Part shown: positions 10,368 to 19,724 of the stretch, piece by piece
Layout: each line of letters opens with the position of its first letter
How positions within the stretch are numbered: the stretch's first letter is position 1
Origin: an uncultured Geobacteraceae bacterium
GTDB taxonomy: Bacteria; Desulfobacterota; Desulfuromonadia; Geobacterales; Pseudopelobacteraceae
Assembly: GCA_903875605.1 (NCBI GenBank)
Contig: CAIQWT010000109.1
Span: 1 to 49,390, forward strand
DNA length: 49,390 bases
Direction: 5' to 3'
Made by a program: the position numbers and the translations under genes
Notes under the pieces: generated by a model
The model's input: only the letters and a program-made list of their open reading frames with translations
Told to the model about the DNA's origin: nothing
The model's database searches: none

Positions 10368-11674
10368 TGTTTGAAGCCCTACAGAATATATTCAAGATTC
10401 CAGAGTTAAAAAAACGTGTGTTATTTTCCTTGGGAATGCTTGCTGTATATCGAGTTGGTTGTCATATTCCAACCCCTGGGATTGATAGAATTGCGTTATC
10501 GCATTTTTTCAAACAGTCCCAAGGAACACTATTAGGTCTTTTTGATATGTTTTCAGGCGGTGCTTTAGAGCGTCTAACTGTATTTGCTCTCGGTATTATG
10601 CCTTATATATCCTCTTCAATCATATTTCAACTTTTAACTGTTGTTATTCCTGCAATCGAAAAACTTTCTAAAGAGGGTGAGGCTGGTCGTAAAAAAATAA
10701 TACAATATACGCGTTACGGTACCGTAGTATTGAGTATTGTCCAGGGAATGGGAGTTGCTGTTGGCTTGGAAAGTATGCGCGGTCCCGCAGGTGAATTAGT
10801 TGTTCCTAGCCCAGGATGGGGTTTTAGAATTTTGACTGTTATAACCTTAACAGCTGGTACAGCCTTTGTAATGTGGCTTGGTGAGCAGATGTCTGAAAAA
10901 GGCATTGGTAACGGGATTTCTTTAATAATCTTTGCTGGTATAGTTGTTAATATCCCTTCTGCTTTAAACAATACTGCAAAATTAGTTAATGCCGGCCAGT
11001 TATCTCTTTTTGTTCTTATTTTTGTTCTTGCGATTATGTTCGGAGTGATCGCTGTCATTGTTTTTGTCGAACGCGGTCAGAGACGTTTGTCTATTCATTA
11101 CGCTAAAAGAGTGGTCGGCCTAAAAACATTTAATGCACAGACTTCACATTTACCATTAAAAATTAACATGGCCGGAGTTATACCTCCGATATTTGCATCT
11201 TCAATTATTATGTTTCCTGCGACAATTGCTAACTTCATTAATATTCCATGGGTTCAAAGCGCAGCAAAAAACTTATCACCAGGTAAACTGATATATAATC
11301 TCTTTTTCGTTGCTTTTATAGTCTTCTTCTGTTATTTCTACACGGCTGTAACTTTTAACCCGATTGATGTTGCCGATAATATTAAAAAACAAGGTGGATA
11401 CATACCAGGAATACGACCTGGTAAGGAGACATCTGATTTTATCGACACAGTTCTTACAAGGTTAACATTTGCAGGTGCTGTTTATATTTCTATTGTCTGC
11501 GTTTTGCCATCCATTCTAATCGGTAAGTTTAATCTACCTTTTTATTTTGGCGGAACAGCTCTTTTGATTGCAGTCGGTGTTGGTATGGATACAGTATCGC
11601 AAATTGAATCGCACCTTATAACTCGAAACTACGAAGGTTTTCTTAAGGGTGTACGTATCAAGGGGAGGCGGTGA
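10367..11674 (+). CDS. secY: protein translocase subunit SecY
   Basis: SecY is the channel of the general secretion translocon in the inner membrane. The 435-residue product has about ten hydrophobic segments, the plug region [23 protein letters not shown], cytoplasmic loops with [10 protein letters not shown] and the conserved ERGQRR, and the C-terminal [16 protein letters not shown]. The GTG start overlaps the rplO stop (TAGTG). Its usual place at the end of spc is kept. Confidence 0.98.
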   Translation: MFEALQNIFKIPELKKRVLFSLGMLAVYRVGCHIPTPGIDRIALSHFFKQSQGTLLGLFDMFSGGALERLTVFALGIMPYISSSIIFQLLTVVIPAIEKLSKEGEAGRKKIIQYTRYGTVVLSIVQGMGVAVGLESMRGPAGELVVPSPGWGFRILTVITLTAGTAFVMWLGEQMSEKGIGNGISLIIFAGIVVNIPSALNNTAKLVNAGQLSLFVLIFVLAIMFGVIAVIVFVERGQRRLSIHYAKRVVGLKTFNAQTSHLPLKINMAGVIPPIFASSIIMFPATIANFINIPWVQSAAKNLSPGKLIYNLFFVAFIVFFCYFYTAVTFNPIDVADNIKKQGGYIPGIRPGKETSDFIDTVLTRLTFAGAVYISIVCVLPSILIGKFNLPFYFGGTALLIAVGVGMDTVSQIESHLITRNYEGFLKGVRIKGRR

Positions 11675-11675
11675 C

Positions 11676-12341
11676 TTGAACGTTATCCTCTTTGGCCCCC
11701 CTGGTTCTGGTAAGGGCACACAAGCAAAATTTATTGTAGATCGGTTTGCTATCCCTCAGATATCAACTGGAGATATGCTAAGATCGGCAGTTAAAGCTAA
11801 TTCACCTCTTGGTGTCATGGCCAAAGAAATAATGGATTCAGGTGGTCTTGTATCAGATGAAATTGTTCTTGGGTTGGTAAGTGAACGAGTAACACTTGAT
11901 GACTGTAAAAATGGTTTTATCTTAGACGGTTTTCCTCGTACTATTCCTCAAGCAGATTCTTTAATCAGCTTATTAAATGGGATTGGAAAAAAAATAGACC
12001 ATGTTATCTCTTTAAGCGTTGATAATTCTGAGCTAGTTGTCAGGTTATCGGGTAGAAGGACCTGCTCTGTATGTGGTAAAGGTTTTCATCTTGCATATGA
12101 AAAACCTGTAAAAGAAGGTTTTTGTGATTCTTGTAATAATGTACTTGTACAAAGAGAAGATGATTCAGAGATTACGGTACTAAATAGATTACAAGTCTAT
12201 GAAAACCAGACATCATCTCTCAAATCATATTTTGAGAACCTTGGTTTATTGACAACAGTATGTGGCAGTGGATCTATCAGTGATATACAGATGCAAATCT
12301 GCACTATTTTAGACTCAGGTGGTGCTGGTGATCATACTTAA
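11676..12341 (+). CDS. adk: adenylate kinase, zinc-LID type
   Basis: Catalyses interconversion of ATP plus AMP and two ADP. The P-loop is GPPGSGKGT (7-15), the AMP site has STGDMLR, and DGFPRT follows. The LID has Cys130, Cys133, Cys150 and Cys153, a structural zinc site lacking in E. coli Adk. A longer reading from 11649 overlaps secY; TTG at 11676, behind GGGGAGG (11662-11668) and giving MNVILFGPPG, is the better start. The product is 221 residues. Confidence 0.96.
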   Translation: MNVILFGPPGSGKGTQAKFIVDRFAIPQISTGDMLRSAVKANSPLGVMAKEIMDSGGLVSDEIVLGLVSERVTLDDCKNGFILDGFPRTIPQADSLISLLNGIGKKIDHVISLSVDNSELVVRLSGRRTCSVCGKGFHLAYEKPVKEGFCDSCNNVLVQREDDSEITVLNRLQVYENQTSSLKSYFENLGLLTTVCGSGSISDIQMQICTILDSGGAGDHT

Positions 12342-13077
12342 ATCTCGTCGAGAGATTGATAGAATGAGGATCGCTAGTAACATCGTTGCTAAAGTGCTTG
12401 CTGGTCTTCGTCTTTTGGTGTGTCCTGGCGTTACAACATATGAATTAGAGCAGTACGCATCGGCTGAGACTCTCAAGCATAATGCAAAAAGTGCATTCAG
12501 GGGTTATCATAACTATCCTAGTTCACTGTGCTGCTCTCCTAATAATCAAGTCGTACATGGCTTACCAAATAAGGTACCTCTGAACTCTGGTGATATACTC
12601 AGTTTGGACTTTGGTGTTGTCTATGATGGTTTTTTCGGTGATGCTGCTGTTACCATACCCGTTGGTACTGTTTCTGCTGCTGCTAGTAGGTTGATTACTG
12701 TCACTGAGGAATCGTTGTACGCAGCTATAAGTATGGCTACTATCGGGAACAGATTAGGTGATATTTCATCGGCTGTTCAATGTTATGTTGAGAGCCGTGG
12801 TTTTTCTGTTGTTAGAGACTTTGTCGGTCATGGAATCGGTAGAAGTCTTCACGAGGACCCTCAAATACCAAATTATGGTGTTCCAGGTAAGGGTGTAAAA
12901 CTCAAAGCTGGAATGGTTTTAGCCATAGAACCAATGATTAATGAAAAATCGCATGACGTTAAAATATTAAGTGATAACTGGACAGTTGTTACATCAGATG
13001 GCGGTTTGTCAGCCCATTTTGAGCATACGGTTGTTATCACGGAATCTGGACCTGAGATACTAACGTGGCTTAAATAA
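12328..13077 (+). CDS. map: type I methionine aminopeptidase
   Basis: Removes the N-terminal methionine from nascent proteins. The 249-residue product (start GTG 12328, MIILKSRREIDRM) has His77 in the substrate pocket and dimetal ligands Asp94 and Asp105 in LDFGVVYDGFFGDAA, with the GHGIGRSLHEDPQIPNYG histidine, the AIEPM glutamate and a final HFEHTVV glutamate. The start lies inside adk, 14 bp before its stop, with AGGTGG at 12317-12322 as likely ribosome-binding site. GTG at 12319 is a less likely alternative. infA does not follow. Confidence 0.95.
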   Translation: MIILKSRREIDRMRIASNIVAKVLAGLRLLVCPGVTTYELEQYASAETLKHNAKSAFRGYHNYPSSLCCSPNNQVVHGLPNKVPLNSGDILSLDFGVVYDGFFGDAAVTIPVGTVSAAASRLITVTEESLYAAISMATIGNRLGDISSAVQCYVESRGFSVVRDFVGHGIGRSLHEDPQIPNYGVPGKGVKLKAGMVLAIEPMINEKSHDVKILSDNWTVVTSDGGLSAHFEHTVVITESGPEILTWLK

Positions 13078-13100
13078 TATAACCGCGCAAGAGGAGTCAT

Positions 13101-13214
13101 ATGAAAGTACGTGCATCAGTTAAAAAAATATGTGACAAGTGTAAAATTGTTAAACGTAAGGGTGTTGTGCGCGTAATCTGCGACATCCCGAAGCATTCTC
13201 AACGTCAGGGATGA
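13101..13214 (+). CDS. rpmJ: 50S ribosomal protein L36, zinc-binding
   Basis: A very small gene for a 37-residue L36, [20 protein letters not shown] at the start and ending HSQRQG. Cys11, Cys14, Cys27 and His32 form the standard zinc site of the C+ form. ATG at 13101 is preceded by AGAGGAG. It lies between map and rpsM, and infA is missing from the often-seen map-infA-rpmJ order. Confidence 0.97.
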   Translation: MKVRASVKKICDKCKIVKRKGVVRVICDIPKHSQRQG

Positions 13215-13236
13215 GTAATTAAAGGGGGTATTTACA

Positions 13237-13605
13237 TTGGCACGTATTTCAGGTATTGACTTACCAAAAAACAAGCGAATTGTTATCGCATTAACTTACA
13301 TTTACGGTATCGGTAATTCTTCAGCTCAACGAATTCTTGCTGCGGGTCAGATTAATCCTGATACGCGTACTGATAAACTAACTGAGGCAGAAGTTGCCAA
13401 ATTGCGTGAAGAGATTGACAGAAATTGTAAGGTTGAAGGTGATTTGCGCCGCGAAATATCTATGAACATCAAGCGTCTTATGGATCTTGGATGCTATAGA
13501 GGATTACGCCATCGCAAAGGTCTCCCTTGCAATGGTCAGCGTACAAAAACTAACGCAAGAACTCGTAAAGGTCCTGCGCGTACTGTTGCCGGTAAGAAGA
13601 AATAA
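13237..13605 (+). CDS. rpsM: 30S ribosomal protein S13
   Basis: S13 forms head-to-50S bridges and contacts P-site tRNA. The 122-residue product starts with [25 protein letters not shown] and ends with the basic tail [25 protein letters not shown]. Start TTG at 13237 after AAAGGGGG; no ATG gives the conserved N-terminus. First gene of the classical alpha operon. Confidence 0.97.
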   Translation: MARISGIDLPKNKRIVIALTYIYGIGNSSAQRILAAGQINPDTRTDKLTEAEVAKLREEIDRNCKVEGDLRREISMNIKRLMDLGCYRGLRHRKGLPCNGQRTKTNARTRKGPARTVAGKKK

Positions 13606-13630
13606 TTTAAACTAGCTCTGGAGAATCCGA

Positions 13631-14026
13631 ATGGCAAGTCCATCAAAAAAGGTAGTTCGTAAGAAAAAAGAACGTAAAAATATTTCAAATGGTGTTGCAC
13701 ACATACAAGCAACTTTCAACAACACTATTATTACTATTACGGATCCAGTTGGGAATGTCGTTGCTTGGTCGACTGCCGGTGCCAAAGGCTTTAAAGGATC
13801 TCGTAAAAGTACTCCTTTTGCAGCGCAAATTGCGGCAGAGGATTGTGCAAAAAAAGCTCAGGAACATGGCATGCGAACTGTTGAAGTCTATGTTAAGGGC
13901 CCTGGTTCAGGTCGCGAATCTGCGCTACGTGCTCTTCAGGCTGCCGGTTTCAGCATCAGTTTCATTAAGGACGTAACTCCAATTCCTCATAATGGTTGTC
14001 GTCCGCCAAAGAGAAGAAGAGTCTGA
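13631..14026 (+). CDS. rpsK: 30S ribosomal protein S11
   Basis: S11 forms part of the platform near the E site. The 131-residue product contains [18 protein letters not shown], the [17 protein letters not shown] block and the C-terminal [18 protein letters not shown], all diagnostic. ATG start with a GGAG site 25 bp after rpsM. Confidence 0.98.
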   Translation: MASPSKKVVRKKKERKNISNGVAHIQATFNNTIITITDPVGNVVAWSTAGAKGFKGSRKSTPFAAQIAAEDCAKKAQEHGMRTVEVYVKGPGSGRESALRALQAAGFSISFIKDVTPIPHNGCRPPKRRRV

Positions 14027-14059
14027 TTCTATTCGTTAAAACTTTTAAGGGGGTTTTCA

Positions 14060-14686
14060 TTGGCTCGATATACAGGACCTTCATGCCGTTTGTGCAGAAG
14101 AGAAAACACAGAATTATTTTTAAAAGGCGATCGTTGTTACACTGACAAGTGTGCAATTAAGCGTCGTAATTACGCTCCTGGTCAACATGGGCAGGGTAGA
14201 ACTAAAGTTTCAGCATACGGTACCCAGTTACGCGAGAAACAAAAGGTTCGTAGAATTTATTGTATTCTTGAAAAACAATTCCGTAGCTATTTCAAGTTAG
14301 CTGATCGAATGAAAGGTGTAACCGGTGAGAATCTTTTGTCTCTTCTTGAGAGAAGGTTTGATAATGTTGCTTATCGTTTAGGCTTTGCAACCTCACGTTC
14401 AGAATCACGTCAACTTGTTCGTCATGGTCACTTCACAATTAATGGTAGAAAAGTTGATATTCCTTCGATTCAACTTAAAACCGGTGATGTAATTGAGTTG
14501 CGTGAAAAAAGCCGCAAGGTTGTTGCCATAAACGATGCTCTGGAAGCAGTTGTACGTCGTGGAATTCCGCAGTGGTTAGAGCTAGATCGTGATTCCTTCA
14601 AAGGTACCCTTAAAGGCGTTCCTACTCGCGAGGATATCACCACTCCTATCCAGGAACAGCTCATTGTTGAGCTTTATTCGAAGTAA
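14060..14686 (+). CDS. rpsD: 30S ribosomal protein S4, zinc-binding form
   Basis: S4 starts 30S assembly and is a decoding-fidelity protein. The 208-residue product has an N-terminal zinc knuckle formed by Cys9, Cys12, Cys26 and Cys31, then [11 protein letters not shown] and the S4 RNA-binding domain with [27 protein letters not shown]. Start TTG 14060 after AAGGGGG. In several bacteria S4 autoregulates the alpha operon; no leader element could be identified here. Confidence 0.97.
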   Translation: MARYTGPSCRLCRRENTELFLKGDRCYTDKCAIKRRNYAPGQHGQGRTKVSAYGTQLREKQKVRRIYCILEKQFRSYFKLADRMKGVTGENLLSLLERRFDNVAYRLGFATSRSESRQLVRHGHFTINGRKVDIPSIQLKTGDVIELREKSRKVVAINDALEAVVRRGIPQWLELDRDSFKGTLKGVPTREDITTPIQEQLIVELYSK

Positions 14687-14749
14687 TTCTGGAAAAGTTG
14701 ACACTAGTTTTGAACTACAACCGGTTTTTTATTTCCGGAGGAGGTAGCA

Positions 14750-15772
14750 ATGTATAAAAACTGGCGAGATCTTATTAAGCCCAAACAGCTTCAGGTTGAA
14801 AAAGATACTTTAACTGCTACTTACGGCAAATTCTATGCAGAGCCTTTTGAGCGCGGATTTGGTACTACTCTTGGTAATTCACTAAGACGTGTTCTGCTTT
14901 CTTCTTTACAGGGTGCTGCAATCACATCTCTCCGGATTAAAGGTGTTTTACACGAATTTTCACCGATACAAGGTGTAACTGAGGATGTAACTGATATAAT
15001 TCTTAATCTGAAAGGTGTCAGGGTTAAACTGCATTCTACAGACCAGGCTGCTATTCACTTTAAACATAAGGGCGTTGGTATTATTACTGCTGGTGATCTT
15101 ATTTCTGCTCATAATGTTGAAGTTATGAATCCTGATCACTATATAGCAACCTGTGGAAAAGACGCTAATCTTGAAGTTGAGCTTTCTGTGAAAATGGGCA
15201 AAGGGTATGTGTCTGCGGACCGCAATCGCGATGATAAGGCTCCAGTTGGCACTATTCTTATTGACTCGATTTATACGCCCATTAAAAAGGTTAATTTTTC
15301 TGTTACTAATGCCCGCGTTGGCCAAATGACAGATTACGATAAACTTAATCTTGAAGTATGGACTGATGGAAGCGTTAAGCCTGAGGATGCGGTTGCCTAC
15401 TCAGCAAAGATACTCAAGGAACAACTTTCTATATTCATTAATTTTGATGAAGAATTTGAACCTGAGATTGATGAAGAGTCGCAAGAGGATAAAGATAAGG
15501 TAAATGAGAATCTTTATCGCACAGTAGAAGAACTTGAATTGTCTGTTCGATCTGCAAACTGTCTCAAAAATGCTGGTATAAAGCTTATTGGCGAACTTGT
15601 TACTAAGTCTGAATCAGAAATGTTAAAAACACAGAATTTTGGTCGTAAGTCGCTTAATGAAATAAAAGATATTCTAACCGACATGGGTCTTACCTTCGGT
15701 ATGAAAATTGATAGTTTTCCAGATCCAGAATTAATGATACGTCTACGTGGCGAACAAAAAGAAGAAGAGTAA
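14750..15772 (+). CDS. rpoA: RNA polymerase alpha subunit
   Basis: The alpha dimer starts RNAP assembly and its C-terminal domain contacts UP elements and activators. The 340-residue protein has the N-terminal domain to about residue 230 ([23 protein letters not shown]), an acidic linker near 238-255 and an alpha-CTD with the [19 protein letters not shown] and [12 protein letters not shown] helices. ATG at 14750 follows a strong GGAGGAGG. Confidence 0.98.
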   Translation: MYKNWRDLIKPKQLQVEKDTLTATYGKFYAEPFERGFGTTLGNSLRRVLLSSLQGAAITSLRIKGVLHEFSPIQGVTEDVTDIILNLKGVRVKLHSTDQAAIHFKHKGVGIITAGDLISAHNVEVMNPDHYIATCGKDANLEVELSVKMGKGYVSADRNRDDKAPVGTILIDSIYTPIKKVNFSVTNARVGQMTDYDKLNLEVWTDGSVKPEDAVAYSAKILKEQLSIFINFDEEFEPEIDEESQEDKDKVNENLYRTVEELELSVRSANCLKNAGIKLIGELVTKSESEMLKTQNFGRKSLNEIKDILTDMGLTFGMKIDSFPDPELMIRLRGEQKEEE

Positions 15773-15807
15773 ATTTAGATATCGGGCTAGTATAGAGGGG
15801 AATATAT

Positions 15808-16203
15808 ATGCGTCATTGTAAAGCTGGTAGAAGATTGGGCAGGAAGACGAGTCATCGTGAAGCGATGTTTCGGAATATGGTTACTTCTCTTCTAGACCAT
15901 GGAAAAATCACAACTACAGATGCCAAGGCTAAAGAAATACGCATTGTTGCTGAGCGTATGATTACACTTGGTAAGCGTGGCGACCTTCACTCTATGCGCC
16001 TGGCTGCTTCTGTTATACGTGAGAAATCAGTAGTTTCAAAACTTTTTTCAACTATTGCACCGCGTTATAAAGAGCGTCTTGGTGGCTATACAAGAATAAT
16101 AAAACTCGGTATACGTCAGGGTGACGCTGCTCCGGTTTCACTTATTGAGTTAGTTGAAGAGGAAATTAAAGCAAGCAAGGTTAAAATTGATCCTGCTATT
16201 TAA
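15808..16203 (+). CDS. rplQ: 50S ribosomal protein L17
   Basis: Last gene of the ribosomal supercluster. The 131-residue product begins [20 protein letters not shown] and includes the L17 core [23 protein letters not shown] and the C-terminal [25 protein letters not shown] hairpin terminator lies 33 bp past the stop, ending the operon before a convergent gene. Confidence 0.98.
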   Translation: MRHCKAGRRLGRKTSHREAMFRNMVTSLLDHGKITTTDAKAKEIRIVAERMITLGKRGDLHSMRLAASVIREKSVVSKLFSTIAPRYKERLGGYTRIIKLGIRQGDAAPVSLIELVEEEIKASKVKIDPAI

Positions 16204-16235
16204 TGTATTCGCTGAACTTGTATCAAGAAAAAAAT

Positions 16236-16271
16236 AAAGAAGCGGTGTAGTGAATACTACATCGCTTCTTT
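16236..16271. terminator. bidirectional rho-independent terminator
   Basis: A 16-bp stem (16236-16251 with 16256-16271, one G-T wobble) closes a GAAT loop. On the minus strand the hairpin is followed by a long T-rich stretch (complement of the A-run at 16227-16238), so it is a canonical terminator for the leftward liv-usp-merR operon. On the plus strand the T residues TTCTTT belong mostly to the stem itself, but it can also serve the rplQ end. Confidence 0.9.
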
Positions 16272-16310
16272 GATGCTTAACTACTGCAAAATTACTTCTC
16301 ACCACCCTTC

Positions 16311-16712
16311 TTATCCTATTGTACTCATCTTTGATGACATTCGCTGACGGTATTCTACGATATCTTTTCTTAAAGAAGCCATTCTTGCCATTTTATCATC
16401 TACTAGATTTATGTGCCTGTCGAGGACCTGGACAAGGGCAGGTATCATTCTATCTGTTCTCTTAACCTCGCCATATGCAGTGTATAAATCTTGAAGCTCC
16501 TGGATTGTTAACCCTAACTCTTTAAGTTTAATAATAAACCTAATTCTTTTTGCTATATCTGAAGTATAAAAACGATTGCTTCCTTCCGACCTTGGAGCAG
16601 CTTCAATTATACCAGCCTCCTCCCAGTATCTTAAAGTTCTTGTCGTAAGATTAAGAGTCTTTGCTAAATCACCAATTGAAATTAACTCTTCACTGCCCTG
16701 TATAGTTTCCAT
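16311..16712 (-). CDS. MerR-family transcriptional regulator (LiuR-like), copy 1
   Basis: A 133-residue MerR protein. The winged HTH covers residues 11-80, with ISIGDLAKTLNLTTRTLRYW and the wing segment NRFYTSDIAKRIRFI, and the dimer helix is towards the C-terminus, ending LRKDIVEYRQRM. There are no metal-binding cysteines, so a metal sensor is unlikely. The start is the ATG at 16712, because GAGG lies six bases upstream; earlier codons are possible. Last gene of the liv operon, 35 bp after usp. It is a paralogue of the regulator at 42263-42667 (about 65% identical over 115 residues by hand count). LiuR-type MerR proteins control leucine catabolism in proteobacteria; the same role here is inferred. 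Confidence 0.88.
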   Translation of the reverse strand: METIQGSEELISIGDLAKTLNLTTRTLRYWEEAGIIEAAPRSEGSNRFYTSDIAKRIRFIIKLKELGLTIQELQDLYTAYGEVKRTDRMIPALVQVLDRHINLVDDKMARMASLRKDIVEYRQRMSSKMSTIG

Positions 16713-16747
16713 AAACATCCTCGACAATTACACTTTGTATATTCAGT

Positions 16748-17551
16748 TCAGTGTGAAATTAAGACCGGTACTGTTAAGTGCTTTAATATATGTTTAGCAA
16801 CTGGGCTTAGTTCTAATGTCCCACGTCTATTTGGAGCGAAAGCTCCCATAACTAATAGATCGATCTTTTTTTCACAAACATTATTCAGAAGAGTATCTCC
16901 AATAGGGAAGCTACCGGCGTTAATTATTTCTATGGATCCATTAATGGAATGTTTATCAAGAAACTTGCTTACATTGTCCAATGACTGACTTTGTCCCATG
17001 TTAGTGGTTCCTATTTCTGTTATTGCGACACTATGCGCTTTACGAAGTATTGGAATAGAGTCGTTAATTACTCTAATTGATTCACGTCCCGCTTTCCATG
17101 CTATTAGCATACGCGTACCAGAGTTATTAAATATTCCAGTATATGGCACAACTAGAACCGGTCTTCCGCACATAAGAGTTACCCGTTCCACAAGATCTAT
17201 TGGAATATGTGCTGCCGGAGCGGATAAATTAGCCTGACCTAGAATAATTAAGTCAGTAAAATAAGCATGCATTGTGATTAGGTCGCTTACGTTTGATCCC
17301 ATAACAGATGAGTCTTGAAACACCCATTCTGCTAATATACCGGCCTCCTGAGTTTTATCGATAAACATATTCTCAATCTTTTCACATTCGGTCTTCTCAT
17401 CAAGCGCTCGCGGCTCATAGTATGAGTGAGTAATCAGATATAGTCCACGTAATCGAGCGCCATGCTTTACAGCATATGAAATGGCCACATCAAGCCTGTG
17501 AGGGGAGGAGGCTGAATTGTCGAGATGGACTAAAATATCTCTGATTCCCAT
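16748..17551 (-). CDS. universal stress protein, tandem UspA domains
   Basis: The 267-residue product starts MGIRDILVHLDNSASSPHRL and contains two UspA-like halves, roughly 1-140 and 145-267. The second half has the nucleotide-loop-type sequence LLVMGAFAPNRRG and ends LKHLTVPVLISH, a classic Usp C-terminus; the first has LIILGQAN and RPVLVVPY. Such proteins bind nucleotides and help survival under stress or starvation. It lies between livF and merR in the same direction, suggesting a function tied to solute uptake or starvation. Target unknown. Confidence 0.9.
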   Translation of the reverse strand: MGIRDILVHLDNSASSPHRLDVAISYAVKHGARLRGLYLITHSYYEPRALDEKTECEKIENMFIDKTQEAGILAEWVFQDSSVMGSNVSDLITMHAYFTDLIILGQANLSAPAAHIPIDLVERVTLMCGRPVLVVPYTGIFNNSGTRMLIAWKAGRESIRVINDSIPILRKAHSVAITEIGTTNMGQSQSLDNVSKFLDKHSINGSIEIINAGSFPIGDTLLNNVCEKKIDLLVMGAFAPNRRGTLELSPVAKHILKHLTVPVLISH

Positions 17552-17585
17552 GTAATGCTCCTTATAGTATTTTATAATAAATAAA

Positions 17586-18377
17586 CTACAACCAACGTTT
17601 CCTGCGTTTATAGCTCTTTAAATCACGATAGCTTTTCTTTTCTTTTCCTTCTCCCATGCCGAGATAAAATTCTTTTACGTCATCATTCGTTTTCATCTGT
17701 TCTGTTGTACCACTCATAGCAACACGACCTCCCTCCATGATATAGGCATAATCACAAATGCTGAAAGCAATGTTTGCGTTCTGTTCGACTAATAATATGG
17801 TTGTCTTTTCTTCGGTATTTATCTTTTTAATTAGCTGAAAAATTTCTTGGACAAGCAGAGGTGCTATTCCTAATGATGGCTCATCGAGCAGCATTAGTTT
17901 TGGTCTTGCCATGAGTGCTCTGCCGATTGCAAGCATTTGCTGCTCTCCTCCACTAAGGAACCCAGATAACTGATTGCGTCGTTCACGAAGTCGGGGGAAA
18001 TAGTCATACACCAGCTCTTTATCACGTTTAAATCCGGCCGTATCTTTTCTGGTGTGTCCTCCAACTATAAGGTTCTCATCGATTGTCAGGTCTTCAAATA
18101 CGCGGCGCCCTTCCATAACCTGGAAAATACCTCTTTTAACTATGACCTCGGGATCCATGTTATTGATCCGTTCACCCATAAAATCGATAGTACCGGCTGA
18201 TACTTCGCCTTCTTCTGATTTCAGAAGTCCAGAAATCGCTTTAAGAGTAGTGCTTTTTCCAGCACCATTTGCTCCAAGTAACGCAACAATCTTTCCTTCC
18301 GGGACATGTAATGACAGGCCTTTAAGTACTAAAATAACGCGGTTGTAAATAACTTCTGCATTGCTGATGGTGAGCAT
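17586..18377 (-). CDS. livF: branched-chain amino acid-type ABC transporter ATPase (LivF-like)
   Basis: Cytoplasmic ATPase of a HAAT-family importer. Walker A is GANGAGKS (35-42), the signature is LSGGEQQMLAIGRAL, Walker B is KLMLLDEPSLGIAP and the H-loop region is ILLVEQN. The product is 263 residues, longer than the usual 235, with a basic C-terminal extension RDLKSYKRRKRWL. It follows the binding-protein gene after a hairpin at 18403-18422. Confidence 0.94.
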   Translation of the reverse strand: MLTISNAEVIYNRVILVLKGLSLHVPEGKIVALLGANGAGKSTTLKAISGLLKSEEGEVSAGTIDFMGERINNMDPEVIVKRGIFQVMEGRRVFEDLTIDENLIVGGHTRKDTAGFKRDKELVYDYFPRLRERRNQLSGFLSGGEQQMLAIGRALMARPKLMLLDEPSLGIAPLLVQEIFQLIKKINTEEKTTILLVEQNANIAFSICDYAYIMEGGRVAMSGTTEQMKTNDDVKEFYLGMGEGKEKKSYRDLKSYKRRKRWL

Positions 18378-18402
18378 AATCTTGTGCCTCGTTTGAGAAA
18401 GA

Positions 18403-18422
18403 GGGAGGCGCTCAGGCCTCCC
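18403..18422 (-). other. intercistronic hairpin between binding protein and livF genes
   Basis: A 7-bp GC-rich stem, GGGAGGC/GCCTCCC, with a six-base loop. Read on the minus strand it follows the binding-protein stop and precedes livF, with a pyrimidine-rich tail (CTCTTTCTC). Such hairpins commonly protect or attenuate messages so that the binding protein is made in excess over the ATPase. Confidence 0.6.
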
Positions 18423-18443
18423 TTCGATTTATAGACTAGTTGA

Positions 18444-19625
18444 TTACAGGCCCAGCCATTCTTTCTTCCGGGGTGTTTCAATCTCCTCAACCTTAGTCAT
18501 TTTACCACCTTTTATAACGTAAATTGTTGACTTAGTAGTTGGCCGATGGTCACTGGAAGTATAAGTAATTGGTGGAGTCAAGCCTCCAGTGTCAAAATTC
18601 TTGAGTGTTTCGAGGGCGAGTTTAACACCTTCACCTGTCAGGTTCTTGTTTTTATCAGCGATCCTTAGTCCTTCAGCCCAAGTAAGCCCATATGCCCATC
18701 CACGTACATAGACAGTGTCATGAGCCTCTTTAACTGGATGCTTTTTGTTCCAGTCAGTTAGCATCTTCATTCCTTTGACATTTTCACCGTATGCAGCATG
18801 TGTTGCCATCCCATAAACACCTTCAGCGGCATCTTTTGCAAGAGCAGGCAGTGCTTCCGTCATGCCATAGTTTCCAAGAAAGAAGGTCGTTTTGATACCC
18901 AATTTCTTCGCATCTTTTAGTAAAACTGCGCACCAGGAAACGGTTGTCTGGACATAGGCATAATCCGGTGCTTTCTTCTGCATATTTAATAGATTAGAAG
19001 TCACATCCTGAAAGCTGGCCGGGATAACTTCTTCATGTACTAATTCTATTCCAAGCTCTTTAGCATATTGCCTTCCAGCCTCAATTGGTGCCTTGCCAAA
19101 TCCGTGATTTGGATAAATGAAGGCAACTTTAGCAGCTCCCTTTCCTTTCCAGTTCTTTTTGACATACTGTAAAAACCCGCGGATCTGGTCTGAGTAACTT
19201 GCTCCTACAAAGAAATTGTAGGGGGTTTTTGTTGGGTCTGTAAGGTGACCGGAGAATGAAGCTGAAAAATATGGAACCTTATCTTTTGAAATTATGTCTT
19301 TTAGCGCTTCTGTGTCACCAGTGCCCCAACCGTTGATCATAACAACCTTGTCTTGTTCAATAAACTTTTTATAAGCCGCATTTGCCTGAGGGATCTTGTA
19401 GGCATAATCCACATTAATCAGTTCAATCTGCTTACTGTTTATTCCTCCCTTTGAATTGGTATATGCAATTGCATCCTGAACACCCTGAGCAAATGGTTTT
19501 CCAACATCGGCTGTTACACCAGTTAGATCCCAGATCCCGCCAACTTTTATTGTATCTACTGCTAATGCTGTTGTTACTGTAACTAGTACTGCTGCCAGTG
19601 AAGCTAACAATGTCCTCAGTTTCAT
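18444..19625 (-). CDS. periplasmic substrate-binding protein of a HAAT-type ABC transporter
   Basis: A 393-residue Peripla_BP_6 protein. The start at 19625 (MKLRTLLASLAAVLVTVTTA) follows GGGAGG and gives a clean signal peptide cut near ALAVD, around residue 22. The mature part begins IKVGGIWDLTGVTADVGKPFA, typical of Liv-type receptors. The ligand is not evident: the family binds branched-chain amino acids but also amides, aromatic acids and short-chain acids. The neighbouring acyl-CoA synthetases and isovaleryl-CoA pathway make leucine or a branched carboxylate plausible. Confidence 0.92.
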   Translation of the reverse strand: MKLRTLLASLAAVLVTVTTALAVDTIKVGGIWDLTGVTADVGKPFAQGVQDAIAYTNSKGGINSKQIELINVDYAYKIPQANAAYKKFIEQDKVVMINGWGTGDTEALKDIISKDKVPYFSASFSGHLTDPTKTPYNFFVGASYSDQIRGFLQYVKKNWKGKGAAKVAFIYPNHGFGKAPIEAGRQYAKELGIELVHEEVIPASFQDVTSNLLNMQKKAPDYAYVQTTVSWCAVLLKDAKKLGIKTTFFLGNYGMTEALPALAKDAAEGVYGMATHAAYGENVKGMKMLTDWNKKHPVKEAHDTVYVRGWAYGLTWAEGLRIADKNKNLTGEGVKLALETLKNFDTGGLTPPITYTSSDHRPTTKSTIYVIKGGKMTKVEEIETPRKKEWLGL

Positions 19626-19724
19626 AAATACCTCCCTTTCTGTTTTGAATACTGCTCCAAGAAATATCACGTTGCCATTAGGCGAAATGAACCTGCTACC
19701 TATGCAATTATATTTTAGTAGTTT

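Noticed and set aside
14698-14749. TTGACA and a short CCGG/CCGG fold upstream of rpoA as an internal promoter or attenuator
   Set aside because: No -10 box lies at 16-18 bases, and the fold has only four pairs, so neither is supported.
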